The notes under the pieces are model-generated. The model was not told the DNA's origin and did no database searches. It saw only the letters and a program-made list of their open reading frames with translations. Made by a program: the position numbers and the translations under genes. A stretch of 64,000 nt of DNA from Verpa conica (taxonomy: Eukaryota; Ascomycota; Pezizomycetes; Pezizales; Morchellaceae). Positions 1 through 10,580 of the stretch are shown here, one piece after another (the stretch's first letter is position 1; every line of letters starts with the position of its first letter). The stretch covers positions 124,001 through 188,000 of the forward strand of contig JAUFSD010000007.1 in assembly GCA_033030425.1 (NCBI GenBank), read 5' to 3'.

Positions 1-772
1 CAGGGCAGAGGTTTTTCCAATCTGCTCTAGATAGGTGATGGAGTTCTGCCACAGGTCAATGTAGTGTGTATTGGTCTCTTCAGCTACACTGATGGCATAT
101 GCAGCCCACGGACCAAGGGTATCCGCGATTGTGCCGTCTGAGTTGTAGAAACGGCGGGAGAGAGATGTAACGATGACCTGTATAGTAAGTTAGTTTTGCG
201 ATAGGATTAAGAGGGTGCAGCATTTCTCCTTACTGGTACTGCGTTTCTCGTCTTGACATCACTAATCATCCGTCGTAGATTGGTCTTGTAGGTCTCGGTG
301 TAGTTGGTAAGCTTCATATCGTTATGTCCAAACTTGAGATCGAATATCATTAGTTAGGCTCTTTGTATAATACTGGACTTTGGTTAATTTACCTGTATTG
401 TCACATAGACTGAGCTGCTCGCAGCATATGTATCGACTTTCCCTAGAACGGTTGCCCAGTCTCCACCTGAGATGAACGAGCTTGTAGTTGCTCCATTGTG
501 TCCGTAGTTGAGGGCGAAAGAAGGCGCTTTCAATGTGAGATTCTTGAACCCATCTCCCCAACCTAGTAACAAATTAGTTTTTTTTCTTTCAGATTTTAAT
601 TGTTGCTGGTTCTTGATGTTTAATATATACCTCCTCCATTAGCAGCTTGTGTTGCCGTGGTTGAATCTCCGGCCAACAAAAAAACGCCGGGTTTCACTTG
701 CCGCTGCTTGAAATGTGCGGCCTCGACAAGGAAAGAAACGCTCAGGAGAGACAGGAGTCCAATAACCTTCAT
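1..772 (-). CDS. Rhamnogalacturonan acetylesterase-like SGNH hydrolase (CE12 type), 3' end beyond window edge
   Basis: Likely secreted esterase that removes acetyl groups from the rhamnogalacturonan backbone of pectin. Proposed exons are 772-631, 562-393, 332-234 and 177-1; all junctions keep frame and give 196 visible residues out of about 250 usual for the family. Residues 1-18 are a signal peptide (MKVIGLLSLLSVSFLVEA). Block I is AGDSTT with the nucleophilic Ser, followed after intron 1 by GGGWGDGF. The oxyanion-hole region reads NYGHNGATTSSF, and block III is FGHND, rebuilt exactly across intron 2. The last visible exon (LGPWAAYAI, then a conserved IDLW) is typical of CE12 proteins. The terminal DxxH block lies past base 1 and cannot be checked. 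The ATG at 772 is chosen because it begins the signal peptide. The neighbourhood adds no functional link. The family call is confident; the exact substrate is inferred. Confidence 0.88.
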
Positions 773-870
773 TTTATCAATCGGTAGGAACGTGAATAGC
801 AGAAGCGTGCTGGGGAATTGGGATGAACACCTTCACTCCGAGGGCACACTGGCTTATTTATTAATGCGGA

Positions 871-877
871 GTTTATA
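871..877 (-). promoter_or_regulatory. TATA-like element upstream of the CE12 gene
   Basis: Reading the minus strand gives TATAAAC about 100 bases upstream of the ATG at 772. The position suits a core promoter, but AT-rich matches of this kind are common here, so the call is weak. Confidence 0.3.
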
Positions 878-1597
878 GTACGCGTCATTCGAAGAGGAGA
901 AAGAAGGGGAAAAAACAATTCATTTCCGGGGTATCTATGCACGAGGTTCTTGAGATACTGGGGGCACCCCTCTCGGATGAAGGGATAGTATATATATTTT
1001 CCTGTTGTTTGGAGTAAAAAAGTACGTCTATCGGGGCTAATTTCTTCATCACTCGGTGGGAAGAAGGAAAGATTTCCGTCTGGGGCTAAATGCTTAGCCT
1101 TCCCCACACTCCGCAGCCGAGTGGTTATTTGGCGGCATTCCCGGGATTAAAGCCCAGATGGAAGAATTCCGTGGCGCTCGGAATAATACCAACCGAAACT
1201 ACTTCTGGATATCTCTTTGAAAAGACTGGACACTAGAGGGGGGGTTTCTTGGTGGTTTGTGCTCTTCTAGTACATCTAATTAATAGATCTCGCTATAAAA
1301 GTGGTATATGCATAGTAAGCCCGATCTGCTGAATGCTGTCGAGACCAATCTCAACTGGTTCTCTTGACTGTAGAGACTGAGCCCAGGACATACGGGGGAA
1401 GGAAAGAATTTTTAGATTAGTTATTAACTAAAGACGATACAGCCAGAGTGGACGAGTGAGAGTACATGAGAACAGCCATACAATCAAGATGGCCACCAGT
1501 GATGTTAATAGACAGGGAAAGCACCCCCACAAATTCTAGATTCTACTACTCCTTTTCCGTTCGTTGCGATCAGACGGCCAACATCTCTCCGAGTACT

Positions 1598-1949
1598 CTA
1601 CTTGAGAATATCCCCCTTGTCATCTCCGGAATCCCAGTGTTCAGTAATTGTAGACTCGCCCTCCTCTGCGAACTGGGGATAGCTTATAGGTAGTCCTGCA
1701 AGACTGTTGCCATGCATACACTTGATGTAGGAATCCCCTGGTAGACCTCCAAATGTAGGGGTTCGGCAGCGTCCCTGGCCAATCTCGGTACCACGGTATC
1801 CGGAAGAGTACATCTTGCACCTCGCAGTCTGCTCCGGCTGTCTTTTTGATCTGACAGCGGAAGGGTCCGTGGGAACTAATAAGACCCCTGAGTATAGGTG
1901 TTTGTAAAAAGGGGGCATCGTGAGCCAAGCCTAATTCTTGTTCGCGCAA
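1598..1949 (-). pseudogene. Possible remnant or mis-framed exon of a small cysteine-containing protein
   Basis: Two overlapping minus-strand frames each carry protein-like segments. One (1949-1641) has GPFRCQIKKTAGADCEV. The other (1918-1598) has RCKMYSSGYRGTEIGQGRCR followed by GGLPGDSYIKCMHGN. The first fades where the second becomes plausible, near 1825, which suggests either a short intron or a frameshift joining them. I see no signal peptide in frame upstream and no convincing start. I do not recognise a family. It could be chance coding-like sequence. Confidence 0.22.
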
Positions 1950-3019
1950 AACAAAGCATAAACAGAGAGCTTAATCGTACAACGAGACTGTTGTGATAAT
2001 ATTTGTGTTGAGCCGCCGAATACTAAATATTGCTGTATTGTATTGATACAAGTATAACACGTCCTGTACCCAAAGCTCCGAAGCGCCAGAATAACTCCCG
2101 ACACGGGTAATAACCTATAGTATGGTATAGAAAGTATTTAAACCAATAACACAAGCTCAAAAATACCTAATTAAAATGATAAAGTCTAATAACCAGGAAA
2201 CTCATCCATGCCTATCTCTCTCTGACCCTCTCGGATTGTGATTGGGTCCATTCAGCCTTTTCAGGTAGAATTTCGGGACCAGTTGAAAGATTAATAGGTC
2301 GCATAGAGATGCTCCTAACTTCGTCTCCACAGACTCGGGAGTTCGTTTCCAGTAATTTCTGACTTGGTACACGCATTCATTCCCTATTAGTGGTGGTAGA
2401 TTGGCGAATCGCCGAATACAAGCAATTCCTGAGCCAGACTTTCCGCTATATTCCAAGAAATATGTTCTTGGCATTCACAACTATCCTCATTTATGGAAAA
2501 GTCCTAGTATCCGCTGCCAAGGATATAAAATAGGACATGGCTGATTTGTACCGGCTGGATGGAATTGCGAAAGTGCTTAGTGAAGTCCTGTGCAATAAGA
2601 GGTTAAGGAGTGCGCATCTCTGAATCTTAAAACTACAGTATCTCAACCCTCAAGGGTCATAAGTGTCGAATATAAATATCTCGATGGCTTCGAAGTTTAT
2701 CTCAGGTTCGGTAAACCTACGGCTAGTAGTGGACAGGTGTGGTCTAGGAGTGGAGAAGACCTGCTCGAGATGTATCTCCAATAGTAGGTGAGAATGATCA
2801 ACTCTTGGTAAATACCAGAAAGGAATTAATTATTAGTGGTTGATAGCGGTGGACACAGACTATTCGCCAATGGTCTGATAATACATCCCACCCGTGCTGG
2901 TTTGCTATAGTACATGTCCCTAACCCCGCAACAAAGCGATAGAATCCCTCGCCGATTCACCGTACCAATTAACTACCGACCCAACCCTACCTTCCTCCCC
3001 TTTATTACGATGTGTTGAT

Positions 3020-3319
3020 TTAATCACATTTGTCAAACACAGGGTGCGCTTCACCACAAGCCGCTGCGCATCTCTCTCTTGCTTTGTTGCGACACCTACA
3101 CCCCTCTGGAAACGACTGGATACAGATGACATCATTGACACAATCTTGATATGAACCGAGTGTGCATTCTGGATTTGAGGGTGAGCCGGTGACAGAGGAG
3201 GATGAAGATCCCGCGGGAGTGGGTGAGGTCTCTGGGCAGGGACTCGGTTTATCGTACGGGAACGCCGAGCAGAGAATGGCAAAGACCGAAACTAGGAGGG
3301 AGATGATGAAGAGTTTCAT
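3020..3319 (-). CDS. Small secreted cysteine-rich protein (99 aa)
   Basis: Single-exon ORF whose ATG at 3319 starts a clear signal peptide (MKLFIISLLVSVFAILCSAF). An upstream in-frame ATG exists but would bury the signal peptide 17 residues inside, so 3319 is preferred. The mature part has a Ser/Pro/Thr-rich linker (roughly residues 24-48), then a compact domain with eight cysteines: PEC, QDC, VIC, EGC, RC, RC, AAC and the near-terminal DKC. One more cysteine lies in the linker. Spacing around EGCRCRNKARERC resembles anonymous cysteine-rich secreted proteins found in many ascomycetes. Probable extracellular role, perhaps effector-like or surface-related; that is inference. No catalytic motif is visible. 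It is flanked by the CE12 gene and the PEBP gene on the same strand. Confidence 0.72.
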   Translation of the reverse strand: MKLFIISLLVSVFAILCSAFPYDKPSPCPETSPTPAGSSSSSVTGSPSNPECTLGSYQDCVNDVICIQSFPEGCRCRNKARERCAAACGEAHPVFDKCD

Positions 3320-3928
3320 TGCTACAGTTGACTGAGAAGAACTGCGATTGGGCATTAGTCTCTTTGGCAAACATTATACGCGAAATACTAGAACCTACCA
3401 GTTACTCCGAAAGGAAGCCTAGGGTCGCGTTATTTTGAGAGGGGATAAACACCGTGAAGCAAGGAGTTATGTGCAGACTGTAATGGGGAAAGGGAGCCCT
3501 TTTGTAGCTGGCACAACAGAGCTATATATGGACCATTCCAATGGCGTATCCATTGCGTCAAACAACTCAACTCCCTTTACTAGGCGATCCGAGGATCTGC
3601 GATAGGGCGGGACGGAGGGAGGGTGTTTTCCACTTCCCCAACCAGTAACAAAGGGCTTTTTTAGAAAAATTAAGGGTTGAGACTTGTCGATCAGGCCGTG
3701 CACTCCTCACTGTTGGGCCAATGGTGAGACATTGTTCTGCGCACATGGTTGGACAAACATTGGGCTTGGTCCATAATAACAATGTAAAGGGAGACCAGCA
3801 CCCGTATTCTCGCACCTCACACAGAACTATTTCCACTCCGAGTTCTCAAACTAGCTGGAGCACTGTTCACAAGACCAAAGCTCACAAGATCAAAGCATCC
3901 TATTATTATCGAGCCAACACTCAATCGC
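3320..3928. other. Intergenic spacer
   Basis: Between the cysteine-rich protein start and the PEBP stop. Open frames on both strands here have no motif support. No repeat was seen. Confidence 0.45.
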
Positions 3929-4720
3929 TCAGCTAGATACTGCCGTGGCATTCACCACCTCTGTCAAGAAATACGTCCCAGCCAGTGGCTCACCAAGCCC
4001 CGTCCTCTCCGCAAAACCTGATAAGTTGAAGCTAGCTATATTACTCAAGTCTAGGAACGAATAATTGAAGCCCGCCGGTTGAGCATAAAGGAAAAAGATA
4101 TATCTATTCTGGGATTAGCACTGTTCGCCGACTCTGTAACAAGGTTAACAACCTATGCGGTCCCGAGCCTATTGGTGGATTTGGTCCCCGGAAGTCATTG
4201 GCTGCGGGGGTTCCATATGTTGCGTTTGACAGAAGCTTTGAACCCTTGACATAAACAGAGTTTTCTCCGATGGTCAGGTCAGGAGCAAAGTAGTGCCGAA
4301 TTGAGCGCCTGGTGGGATTTGCGCGGCTCGGTGCATCTGGATCTACTACTACTCCAACGAAGCGTTTATCGCTGGACTTTAAGCCTTGGATTGAGATCAC
4401 CGGTGCGATTTGGGAATCTTAAAATGGTCATATTAGCAATCTTGACCGTAGTACAGAAGAGTAAATAGGTCTTGTGTACCGTTTCTACCGATCCGCAACC
4501 CGGGGGTTATCGTTTCTGATGTGCCATTGCCATAGTCGAATGTCAGGTAAGCGAGCGCTGAAGGCTTAAAAGCAGGTAAAACATCAGGCACTATTCCGGC
4601 AGTTTGAAACTCCTCGGCGACCTTCGCAAGTTTCTTCTCGTCGACATAAGCCCCCGATGAAGCTGCAGTAAAGTAGCTAATCACTGTAAAAGTGGAAACA
4701 AGGCCGTTAAACTTGACCAT
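3929..4720 (-). CDS. Secreted phosphatidylethanolamine-binding protein (PEBP / carboxypeptidase Y inhibitor-like)
   Basis: Three-exon gene, proposed exons 4720-4480, 4417-4153 and 4103-3929, about 226 aa. The N-terminus (MVKFNGLVSTFTVISYFTAASSGA) is a signal peptide, so the product probably enters the secretory pathway. The middle exon has the PEBP signature DPDAPSR followed by RH and, near its end, GPNPPIGSGPHR. The last exon restores the classic GPHR-YIFFLYAQP motif exactly across intron 2 (AG|A joins to Arg) and runs on to FAERTGLGEPLAGTYF, the usual family C-terminus. PEBPs bind anionic lipids or inhibit serine carboxypeptidases; which applies here cannot be told. The donor of intron 1 is ambiguous: GTACAC at 4479 or GTAGAA further upstream both keep frame. 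A TATATAAAG lies about 55 bases upstream of the ATG. Confidence 0.87.
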
Positions 4721-4773
4721 CTTGAAGTACCAAAATCTGAAGATTGATTGGAAGATTAACTAGAGAGTTGTTT

Positions 4774-4783
4774 GCTTTATATA
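4774..4783 (-). promoter_or_regulatory. TATA-like element of the PEBP gene
   Basis: The minus strand reads TATATAAAGC, 54-63 bases upstream of the PEBP start codon. This is a good sequence and spacing for a core promoter of a regulated secreted protein. Confidence 0.45.
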
Positions 4784-5443
4784 ATAAAACTATAGGCGGG
4801 TACATCTCCGATGTCCTTATTGAACTGCAGGTGATGCATATGGTACCTCATTCCCCGATTGGGCTCTGCACCTCGGGAGCGATCTCACCGAGAGGCAGAA
4901 TCCTCAGGTACACTTAGTTGGATATCTAATCGGGGAAGGTAAATTGCCCTTGGCACCGTACCTTTTGCGGAGAGGAGCCCGAAAATTGATATGTTTCTAA
5001 TCATTAGACCATGTATTTATCATTCTAATCATTAGACAGGGCTAGGTTTGTTATATACCCTAGCTATTCATACAGTAGCACTCGAAATTTTGGGTCAAGA
5101 AGTGGTGATAAAGACTATGTATACCTTATAAATTGTCTACTACTGGTTATGGTATAGTTTAACCCACGAGCGGCTGTCACTTGGTTAGTGAAGGGCATAA
5201 GACGTCTCGAGGTCTTGTCATTACTCGTACTCGTTATAATATACTTGAGCCAAAGGGGCAAGGCACGACCTCAGGTATAAAAGATATAATCATCTGAAAC
5301 CCGAAATTTTATATAATTGAAGGTACTGTGAAAATGGAGGTAAAATTAAATAAAACACCCTACAAAAAAAAAAAAAATACTAGGAAACTCGACCTATTAA
5401 TAGCAATGGGACAGCACTGTAAATAAAAAAATTTAACACAGCT
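4784..5443. other. Intergenic spacer, AT-rich
   Basis: Contains the spaced near-palindromic repeat, a poly-A run near 5365 and the 3' flank of the NmrA-like gene. No coding signal was seen. Confidence 0.5.
4995..5037. repeat. Spaced direct repeat TTCTAATCATTAGAC x2
   Basis: The 15-base word TTCTAATCATTAGAC occurs at 4995-5009 and again at 5023-5037. Each copy is itself nearly palindromic (TCTAAT/ATTAGA). It lies in the AT-rich spacer upstream of the PEBP gene and could be a protein-binding site pair or chance. Confidence 0.6.
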
Positions 5444-6315
5444 TTAAACATTTTTCTTCCCGGCTGTACTAATACTTGGAAGATCATGAATCCAATCCTG
5501 GTTTTCTTTCCCAGCTTCATCCACAAGCCACTTGGCAACCTCCGAACGCTGAATCCCCATAGTTGTATTTCCGTCTCCAACATAGCCTGCCGTAATCTCG
5601 CCAACTGGGCCTTTATGGATAGATAATTAGCTCCTTTATTATTAGATAATTAGCTAAATACTAGTGGCTGCTTACCATTCCCCAAGAACCCAAGTCTAAA
5701 GATGGTCCAATCGAGGTCCCCCGCTTCTTTCTGGAAAAGCTCACTGATGCCGATTATCTCTCGATATACATAATTAAAGAGAAGATAAACCATCCAAACC
5801 AATAAATCTGTATGTACTAGTCAGCTAATCTGTCTCAAGCTATAAGGGGGGGGGGGTAATACATCTCTCGAATGACGGCTTATCTTTAGGAACATAGATC
5901 GACATGGTACCCATAGTAAAAATACGTTTTACTCCGTGCGCTCTCATCTGCTGGAAGACACTTTTGTAGAAACCTGTGTACATGCCTTTAATTATCCATG
6001 GTTGAAATATCGACTCAGCACCCGGTCCAAGAAGTGAGATAACGACATTGGGATGCTCTGCGAATGCTGCTGATAGTGCGGTAGAGTCTAAAAGCTCGCC
6101 CTTGAAGATCTAGGTATAGAGTAAGTTAGATACAAGGTTATCAAGGGAGATTATATCTATACCTTGAGTTTGGGGTTGGAGCGTGTCTCCTCGGAGAGCT
6201 TTTCGGGGCTCCGTGCGTAGACGATGACTTCATGACCTTCGTTCAACGCCTGCTCTACCGTGAGCACACCAGAGGCACCTGTCGCGCCGAGAATGAGAAT
6301 TCTTTTGGAAGGCAT
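5444..6315 (-). CDS. NAD(P)-binding Rossmann-fold protein, NmrA-like atypical SDR (232 aa)
   Basis: Four exons: 6315-6163, 6109-5863, 5807-5676 and 5610-5444. All junctions keep frame (phases 0, 1, 1). The ATG at 6315 directly precedes the dinucleotide-binding loop: beta strand RILILGATGASG at residues 5-16, matching GxxGxxG. The second exon gives VVISLLGPG and later GVKRIFTMGTMSIYVP, corresponding to the beta-strand and active-site region of NAD(P)H-binding atypical short-chain dehydrogenases. The third encodes LDWTIFRLGFLGNG, the usual 'WTIvRP' position, and the last has ITAGYVGDGNTTMGIQRSEVAKWLVDE, the family C-terminal helix. Length is normal. Such proteins act as redox sensors or reductases in the cytosol; the substrate is unknown. 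It lacks the YxxxK of classical SDRs, as expected for this subgroup. Confidence 0.85.
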
Positions 6316-6330
6316 TGGAATTAATAATAC

Positions 6331-6362
6331 AGCACTGTTATTATATAGCACTGTTATTATAT
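6331..6362 (-). repeat. Perfect 16-bp tandem duplication in the 5' leader of the NmrA-like gene
   Basis: AGCACTGTTATTATAT occurs twice without spacing, starting 16 bases upstream of the ATG at 6315. The position puts it in the 5' untranslated region or core promoter. It may be a recent slippage duplication. Confidence 0.8.
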
Positions 6363-7089
6363 AGCTATCGAGTTTGGTTCTTCTTCTTATCATTTAGTTA
6401 TCAGAAAGAATAGAGAAATGTGTGGTTTTATATATATGGCGTTGATCCGGAAGGTTAAATATCCGTAACCGAGGAGTGGAAGTCTTGGTGCATCTTCCTA
6501 TTGCTTTATGCGTGCGTTCTCTTCGTTATCATGCGTTTCGGCCGGTAGGAGATGTGTCACGGGATCTGCTCTAGATATTAGTCCTTGTCGCTTGCGGGAA
6601 ATCTAGTAATTTAGTTGATTTGTAATATTTCTAGTATACTTGAATATTAAAAGGCTTAGCTTTTGAGAGGTTTTGGACTTTAGCCATAGTGGCATGTACT
6701 GCGTTCTAAGATATATTAGAACCGATCTATATTCCGATTGGCGCAGGCTTAGGTTTAACTATTGTACTGTACGTTCATGTTCCTGTAATATGATAAGAGG
6801 CCACCAACTCAAGCCCCCTAAACAGCATCCCTAGTTTTATAGAATAGTAGATCTTTGATCATGTAAAAGAGTGTATTTATTAACTGAAACACTTCATTAA
6901 CCGACTGTTATACAGGGTATTCACACAATCATTTCCACACATCATAGAATTAATTAACAAAAGAGACCTTCATAAACAATAATCGCTGACCGCTCGCTAA
7001 GAAAACCTGACAATTCATAAGACATAAATAAAACTCGACCAAAGCTCAAATCCCTTCAGAAATAAACTACCCCCCCCTCGGCTGACACT
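6363..7089. other. Intergenic spacer
   Basis: Upstream of the NmrA-like gene and downstream of the MARVEL-like gene. AT-rich; no ORF with motifs and no repeat array was seen. Confidence 0.5.
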
Positions 7090-7587
7090 TTAGAAGTACC
7101 TTCTTCCGGGTCTGTCAGCGAGAGCAACAGTCCTTCCAGATCTCCAGATATGAGCCGCAGCGCAAGCGGTAATGAAGAACAAAAGAATGTTTAAGATGCC
7201 CAATCCCCAAGCTGCCTTGTACATCATACAAGGTTTCTGGTACGAAACTCCAAAGCCAACCCCTCCATTATAGTAGCCTTGGACACAGTCGGTATTCTCT
7301 GCAATGCGTCCGAGGAGGACAACGCCGGCGATGAGGACTCCGAAGAAGCAGAGATCGACAATGGCAACCCAGAGGTCAACGAAGGCGCCGCGGTGGAATA
7401 GGAAGAGTGTAAGGAGGGCCCATGCTGTAGCGAGGATAGCAACGACAAAGAGACAGAGGATTGTGTCGGGAGTGGTTGAATTGACTCGGGTGTACTGGTT
7501 CACGAAGTAGGCAAGGATACCCCATATCGGGATGAGGGTAATGATCTCGAGGATCCTCAAGAAAAAGAAGACGGTAGTAGACCACAT
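7090..7587 (-). CDS. MARVEL-like four-helix membrane protein (165 aa)
   Basis: Single exon, ATG at 7587. Four hydrophobic segments are visible: about residues 5-28 (VFFFLRILEIITLIPIWGIL), 41-66 (ILCLFVVAILATAWALLTLF), 71-92 (VDLWVAIVDLCFFGVLIAGV) and 125-147 (WGLGILNILLFFITACAAAH). Between helices 3 and 4 lies a loop with two cysteines (DCVQGYYNGG and KPCMMYKAAWG). This layout, with the Cys-bearing luminal loop and a short basic C-terminal tail, is that of fungal MARVEL-domain proteins, which sit in the plasma membrane or vesicles and influence membrane domains. No specific function can be assigned. Neighbouring genes give no hint. Confidence 0.8.
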   Translation of the reverse strand: MWSTTVFFFLRILEIITLIPIWGILAYFVNQYTRVNSTTPDTILCLFVVAILATAWALLTLFLFHRGAFVDLWVAIVDLCFFGVLIAGVVLLGRIAENTDCVQGYYNGGVGFGVSYQKPCMMYKAAWGLGILNILLFFITACAAAHIWRSGRTVALADRPGRRYF

Positions 7588-9269
7588 TTTCTTTTTAGTT
7601 TTGTTGTTGGTTGGTAGGACTTGTTGTATTTAGGAGCTTCGACAGAGGGGTTTAAGAACCGTGAACGGGGATGGTAGCCTTTGATCGAGACTCGAATAAG
7701 CCCTGAAGAGTGAAGATGATGCTGATGGTTCTTTCTGATTACAATACGGAGGGGAATACTATATGACTTAAATACTGCCTCAAGCACAATCCCAAGTACT
7801 ATGTAAATGTACCACTACCCCAAAACAAGGAGAGACCCCAGAACTGAACCACCTCATCATCACATACCTATGTCGTATGATATGCGCCCAGCCAAGTTTT
7901 ATCGGGCATTACCATACCACCTGGCATCCCGTACCCATGACGCACCATCCTGCAACAGCGGTCCGCCTATCGCTTTGCATAAACCTACTCTACTTCAACG
8001 TCCTTGGTCCAAGACCTCAGAGATTGCTGCCAGCTCAGCGCCTCAAGCATTGGCAAGGAGGAGATTGCAAGAGACCAAGACTAATTGGCTTCCCCTGTTA
8101 CTGGCTTTGGGAATGGGAAATGTGTACTATTGGCTGAAATTTGTATCAGCTGTAAATTTGATGCAGCGTGAATAGTAAGGAACCCTAGACCACCTAGAAG
8201 CTGTACTCTGCACCCACGTGGAGCTATACTCCCAAGTATCTCATCGCCCTTGAGTGAAGATACAGACCCTACATCGCGTACAATACAAGCATTACTCTCA
8301 CTATTCCTCTTTCCTGAAAATTCCCTGGATCAGAAGCAGCCTCCTATACCTGATTCAACAGTAGTAGCGGGTATGTTATCCTGGACTGACAACCGACCGG
8401 CACCTCCCGCCAAAAATATTCTGTGACGGCTACTCTAGCAAGAAATCGAAACTTGGCTACTTTCATACAAGTTTGCTAATGTTATTCGTGACGGAGGAGG
8501 CGGCGGTGGTGGTTGGGTGGTAGTAGTTGGGAGAGGGTTACGTCATCTATTGGTGACGTAATGTATCTATTCGGAATATTATTATTCCCTGCAATTCTCA
8601 GTCAGCCAACAGCCAACAGCCAACCAGAGCCGGCACTCGCTGAGAACCTGCTCGGCGATCCTTGTGTTTCCTTGGTGGAGCTTTGACATGCCAAGTCCCA
8701 AGGGATACGCCAAGTGAAGCCAGGGGCTATGGGCTAGGGTCAATCAGAGCATTCAGCCAACCACTGCCCTGCATCTCTCCACCAACATCAAACTTTCGGG
8801 ATTCGAAAAAGCTGATTCGATGGATTCATCTACCGCGTGGATCGACAGCAGAGAACTGAAACACCAAGTAGATGGAGCTGGGCATCAAGCAAACCAGAAC
8901 CCGCAAACCTGTCCCTAGGGATGTTCTTGCTACACGGCATATGCATAGGTTTCCCCATGAAGGTTACAGCATCTTGCATAAAGTGCTTCCTGGTTTCCAT
9001 CAGTTTTATGATAACTGCCTCTGCATGCCTAGACGGTATCTCTTCTGCTCCCCTGGTTATGAGCTCTCTTTCAGAATCTCACCTTTGCCAACTCTCGTTT
9101 TCTCTACTTTGATGTAGATTCAGGATGGGCCTAGAAACTCTGAATACAGCGTTATCGTAGCTAGTGGGATACTTCAATTGACTACATATTGACGGGAAGT
9201 TGCGGGCCAATTTATTGTACTCGTGGCCATACCAACCTAGGCTAACCACGTACTATACAACATCAGCTC
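7588..9269. other. Intergenic stretch without convincing genes
   Basis: Several open frames on the plus strand (for example 7807-8175 and 8837-9117) show no domains, hydrophobic segments or plausible splice pattern, and I treat them as chance. A GGNGGN-rich patch lies near 8491-8530. Confidence 0.5.
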
Positions 9270-9983
9270 ATGACCCACCAACTCCACCACATCCCGAATC
9301 ACATAACAATGCATAAAATGCCAACCTCCAAATTTGTAGATGGTGTTTTGGTACGTCGTCGTCGTTCCCAATCCTCAAAGTTCACTTTCCACTCCTACCC
9401 TATCCCCCTCAATTCGCTGCAGCCTGGTACGTACTCAGCTCCTATTTCTTTAATTTACCCTATGCTCCACACCGGAATCCGCATCCTTTACATTCACACT
9501 CCAATACTTGGAGAAAACGCGAAAGTTTCCCATTTTAATCTCGACTTTCCTTCGTTCTTCTTTGGCTACTGGTCTGGAAACATCCGGCAGTCCCCGCTCA
9601 CAGCTCAAATGGTCTTTTTTCGCGAAGACCTCAAACCACTTTATCACCAACAGGCGCGAGTGCTTTGGGAGTTCTGTGAGCGTCTGGTGTTTGGTATATA
9701 CCCAGCTGTACAGATTATGTATCCCTGGATGGTGGGCAAAGATGTCGATAAGGACTGTGGAACAAGCTTCGAGGAAGTGGTGGACCATATGGAGGGAATG
9801 TGGAGGGAATATTGTAACGCGGATAATTTTTGTGCGTTCTTCGCAAGGTATCGGAACTCGAAATTATTGAAAGGGAAAGAAGTATGGAGAGAGGTTAGGT
9901 CACCTTATGATATCGGCTCATATGGGGATAAGGCCTTGGATAAAATTGCCGAAAAAGCAAGGCTCAAAAGAAATGCGCTTTAG
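9270..9983 (+). CDS. Orphan hypothetical protein (up to 237 aa)
   Basis: A long plus-strand ORF with a protein-like C-terminal half. It is rich in aromatic and charged residues in helical spacing (LKPLYHQQARVLWEFCERLV, then SFEEVVDHMEGMWREYC, then KALDKIAEKARLKR). I recognise no family. The first 80 residues look less coding-like, and GTACGT near 9428 is a good splice donor, so the true first exon may be shorter and spliced, or translation may begin at an internal Met. No signal peptide or membrane segment. The gene stands alone between a spacer and the MFS transporter, which lies on the other strand and is convergent with it. Confidence 0.5.
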   Translation: MTHQLHHIPNHITMHKMPTSKFVDGVLVRRRRSQSSKFTFHSYPIPLNSLQPGTYSAPISLIYPMLHTGIRILYIHTPILGENAKVSHFNLDFPSFFFGYWSGNIRQSPLTAQMVFFREDLKPLYHQQARVLWEFCERLVFGIYPAVQIMYPWMVGKDVDKDCGTSFEEVVDHMEGMWREYCNADNFCAFFARYRNSKLLKGKEVWREVRSPYDIGSYGDKALDKIAEKARLKRNAL

Positions 9984-10580
9984 ACATTGATATGTGATAT
10001 GTCTGAAAGGTATGGGTTAAGGGTGTTTCATGGTTTAGCTATGTAGGTTAACCAGGGAATATCACTATTATTCGGACTTGTACCTGCATGATGATCTCCG
10101 CTGACCTCTTTATCTTACTCATGAGTTTATTATCACTAATCTGTACTAGGTCATCCCACCTAGACTTCTATTTATCCGCTTAGTCAGTACTGGTATGTTA
10201 TACAAATTAGGTAACATTAAATCACCTATACTATTATTGAAACTCGGGGGCCCTTTTTGTTACACCTACTAGCGTATAAGTGGCTGATGTGTACCCTTAT
10301 TAATGAAACATAGATGATCTACATAGGGGGTTTTATTTCCTGGTGCCGGGTTACAGCAAAAAAATTGAAGAGCACTCAGCCCCCTTTCAAAACCTTCGTT
10401 TGTCTAAAAAATGTGTATTCATACTACCAAGGCTCCACAGTTCTAGGACACTAGCTATATCGCAAAAATTATAAACTCCAAGCACGCCTCTGATCCTAAC
10501 AACAATGATAAAGAAATTTAAAAGAATGCTATTCTAGGCCCAGACTAGCTGGCCAAACAGACAAGAAAAGACAAGATTTA
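9984..10580. other. Spacer between convergent genes
   Basis: AT-rich 3' flanks of the orphan ORF and of the MFS gene. No ORF or repeat of note. Confidence 0.5.

Larger units (their letters stand above)
778..3019. other. Intergenic stretch between the CE12 gene and the first cysteine-rich protein gene
   Basis: Apart from the doubtful remnant at 1598-1949, no frame here shows family motifs, a signal peptide or a good splice pattern. A few open frames exist but look random. No tandem repeat or terminal inverted repeat was seen. Confidence 0.5.
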
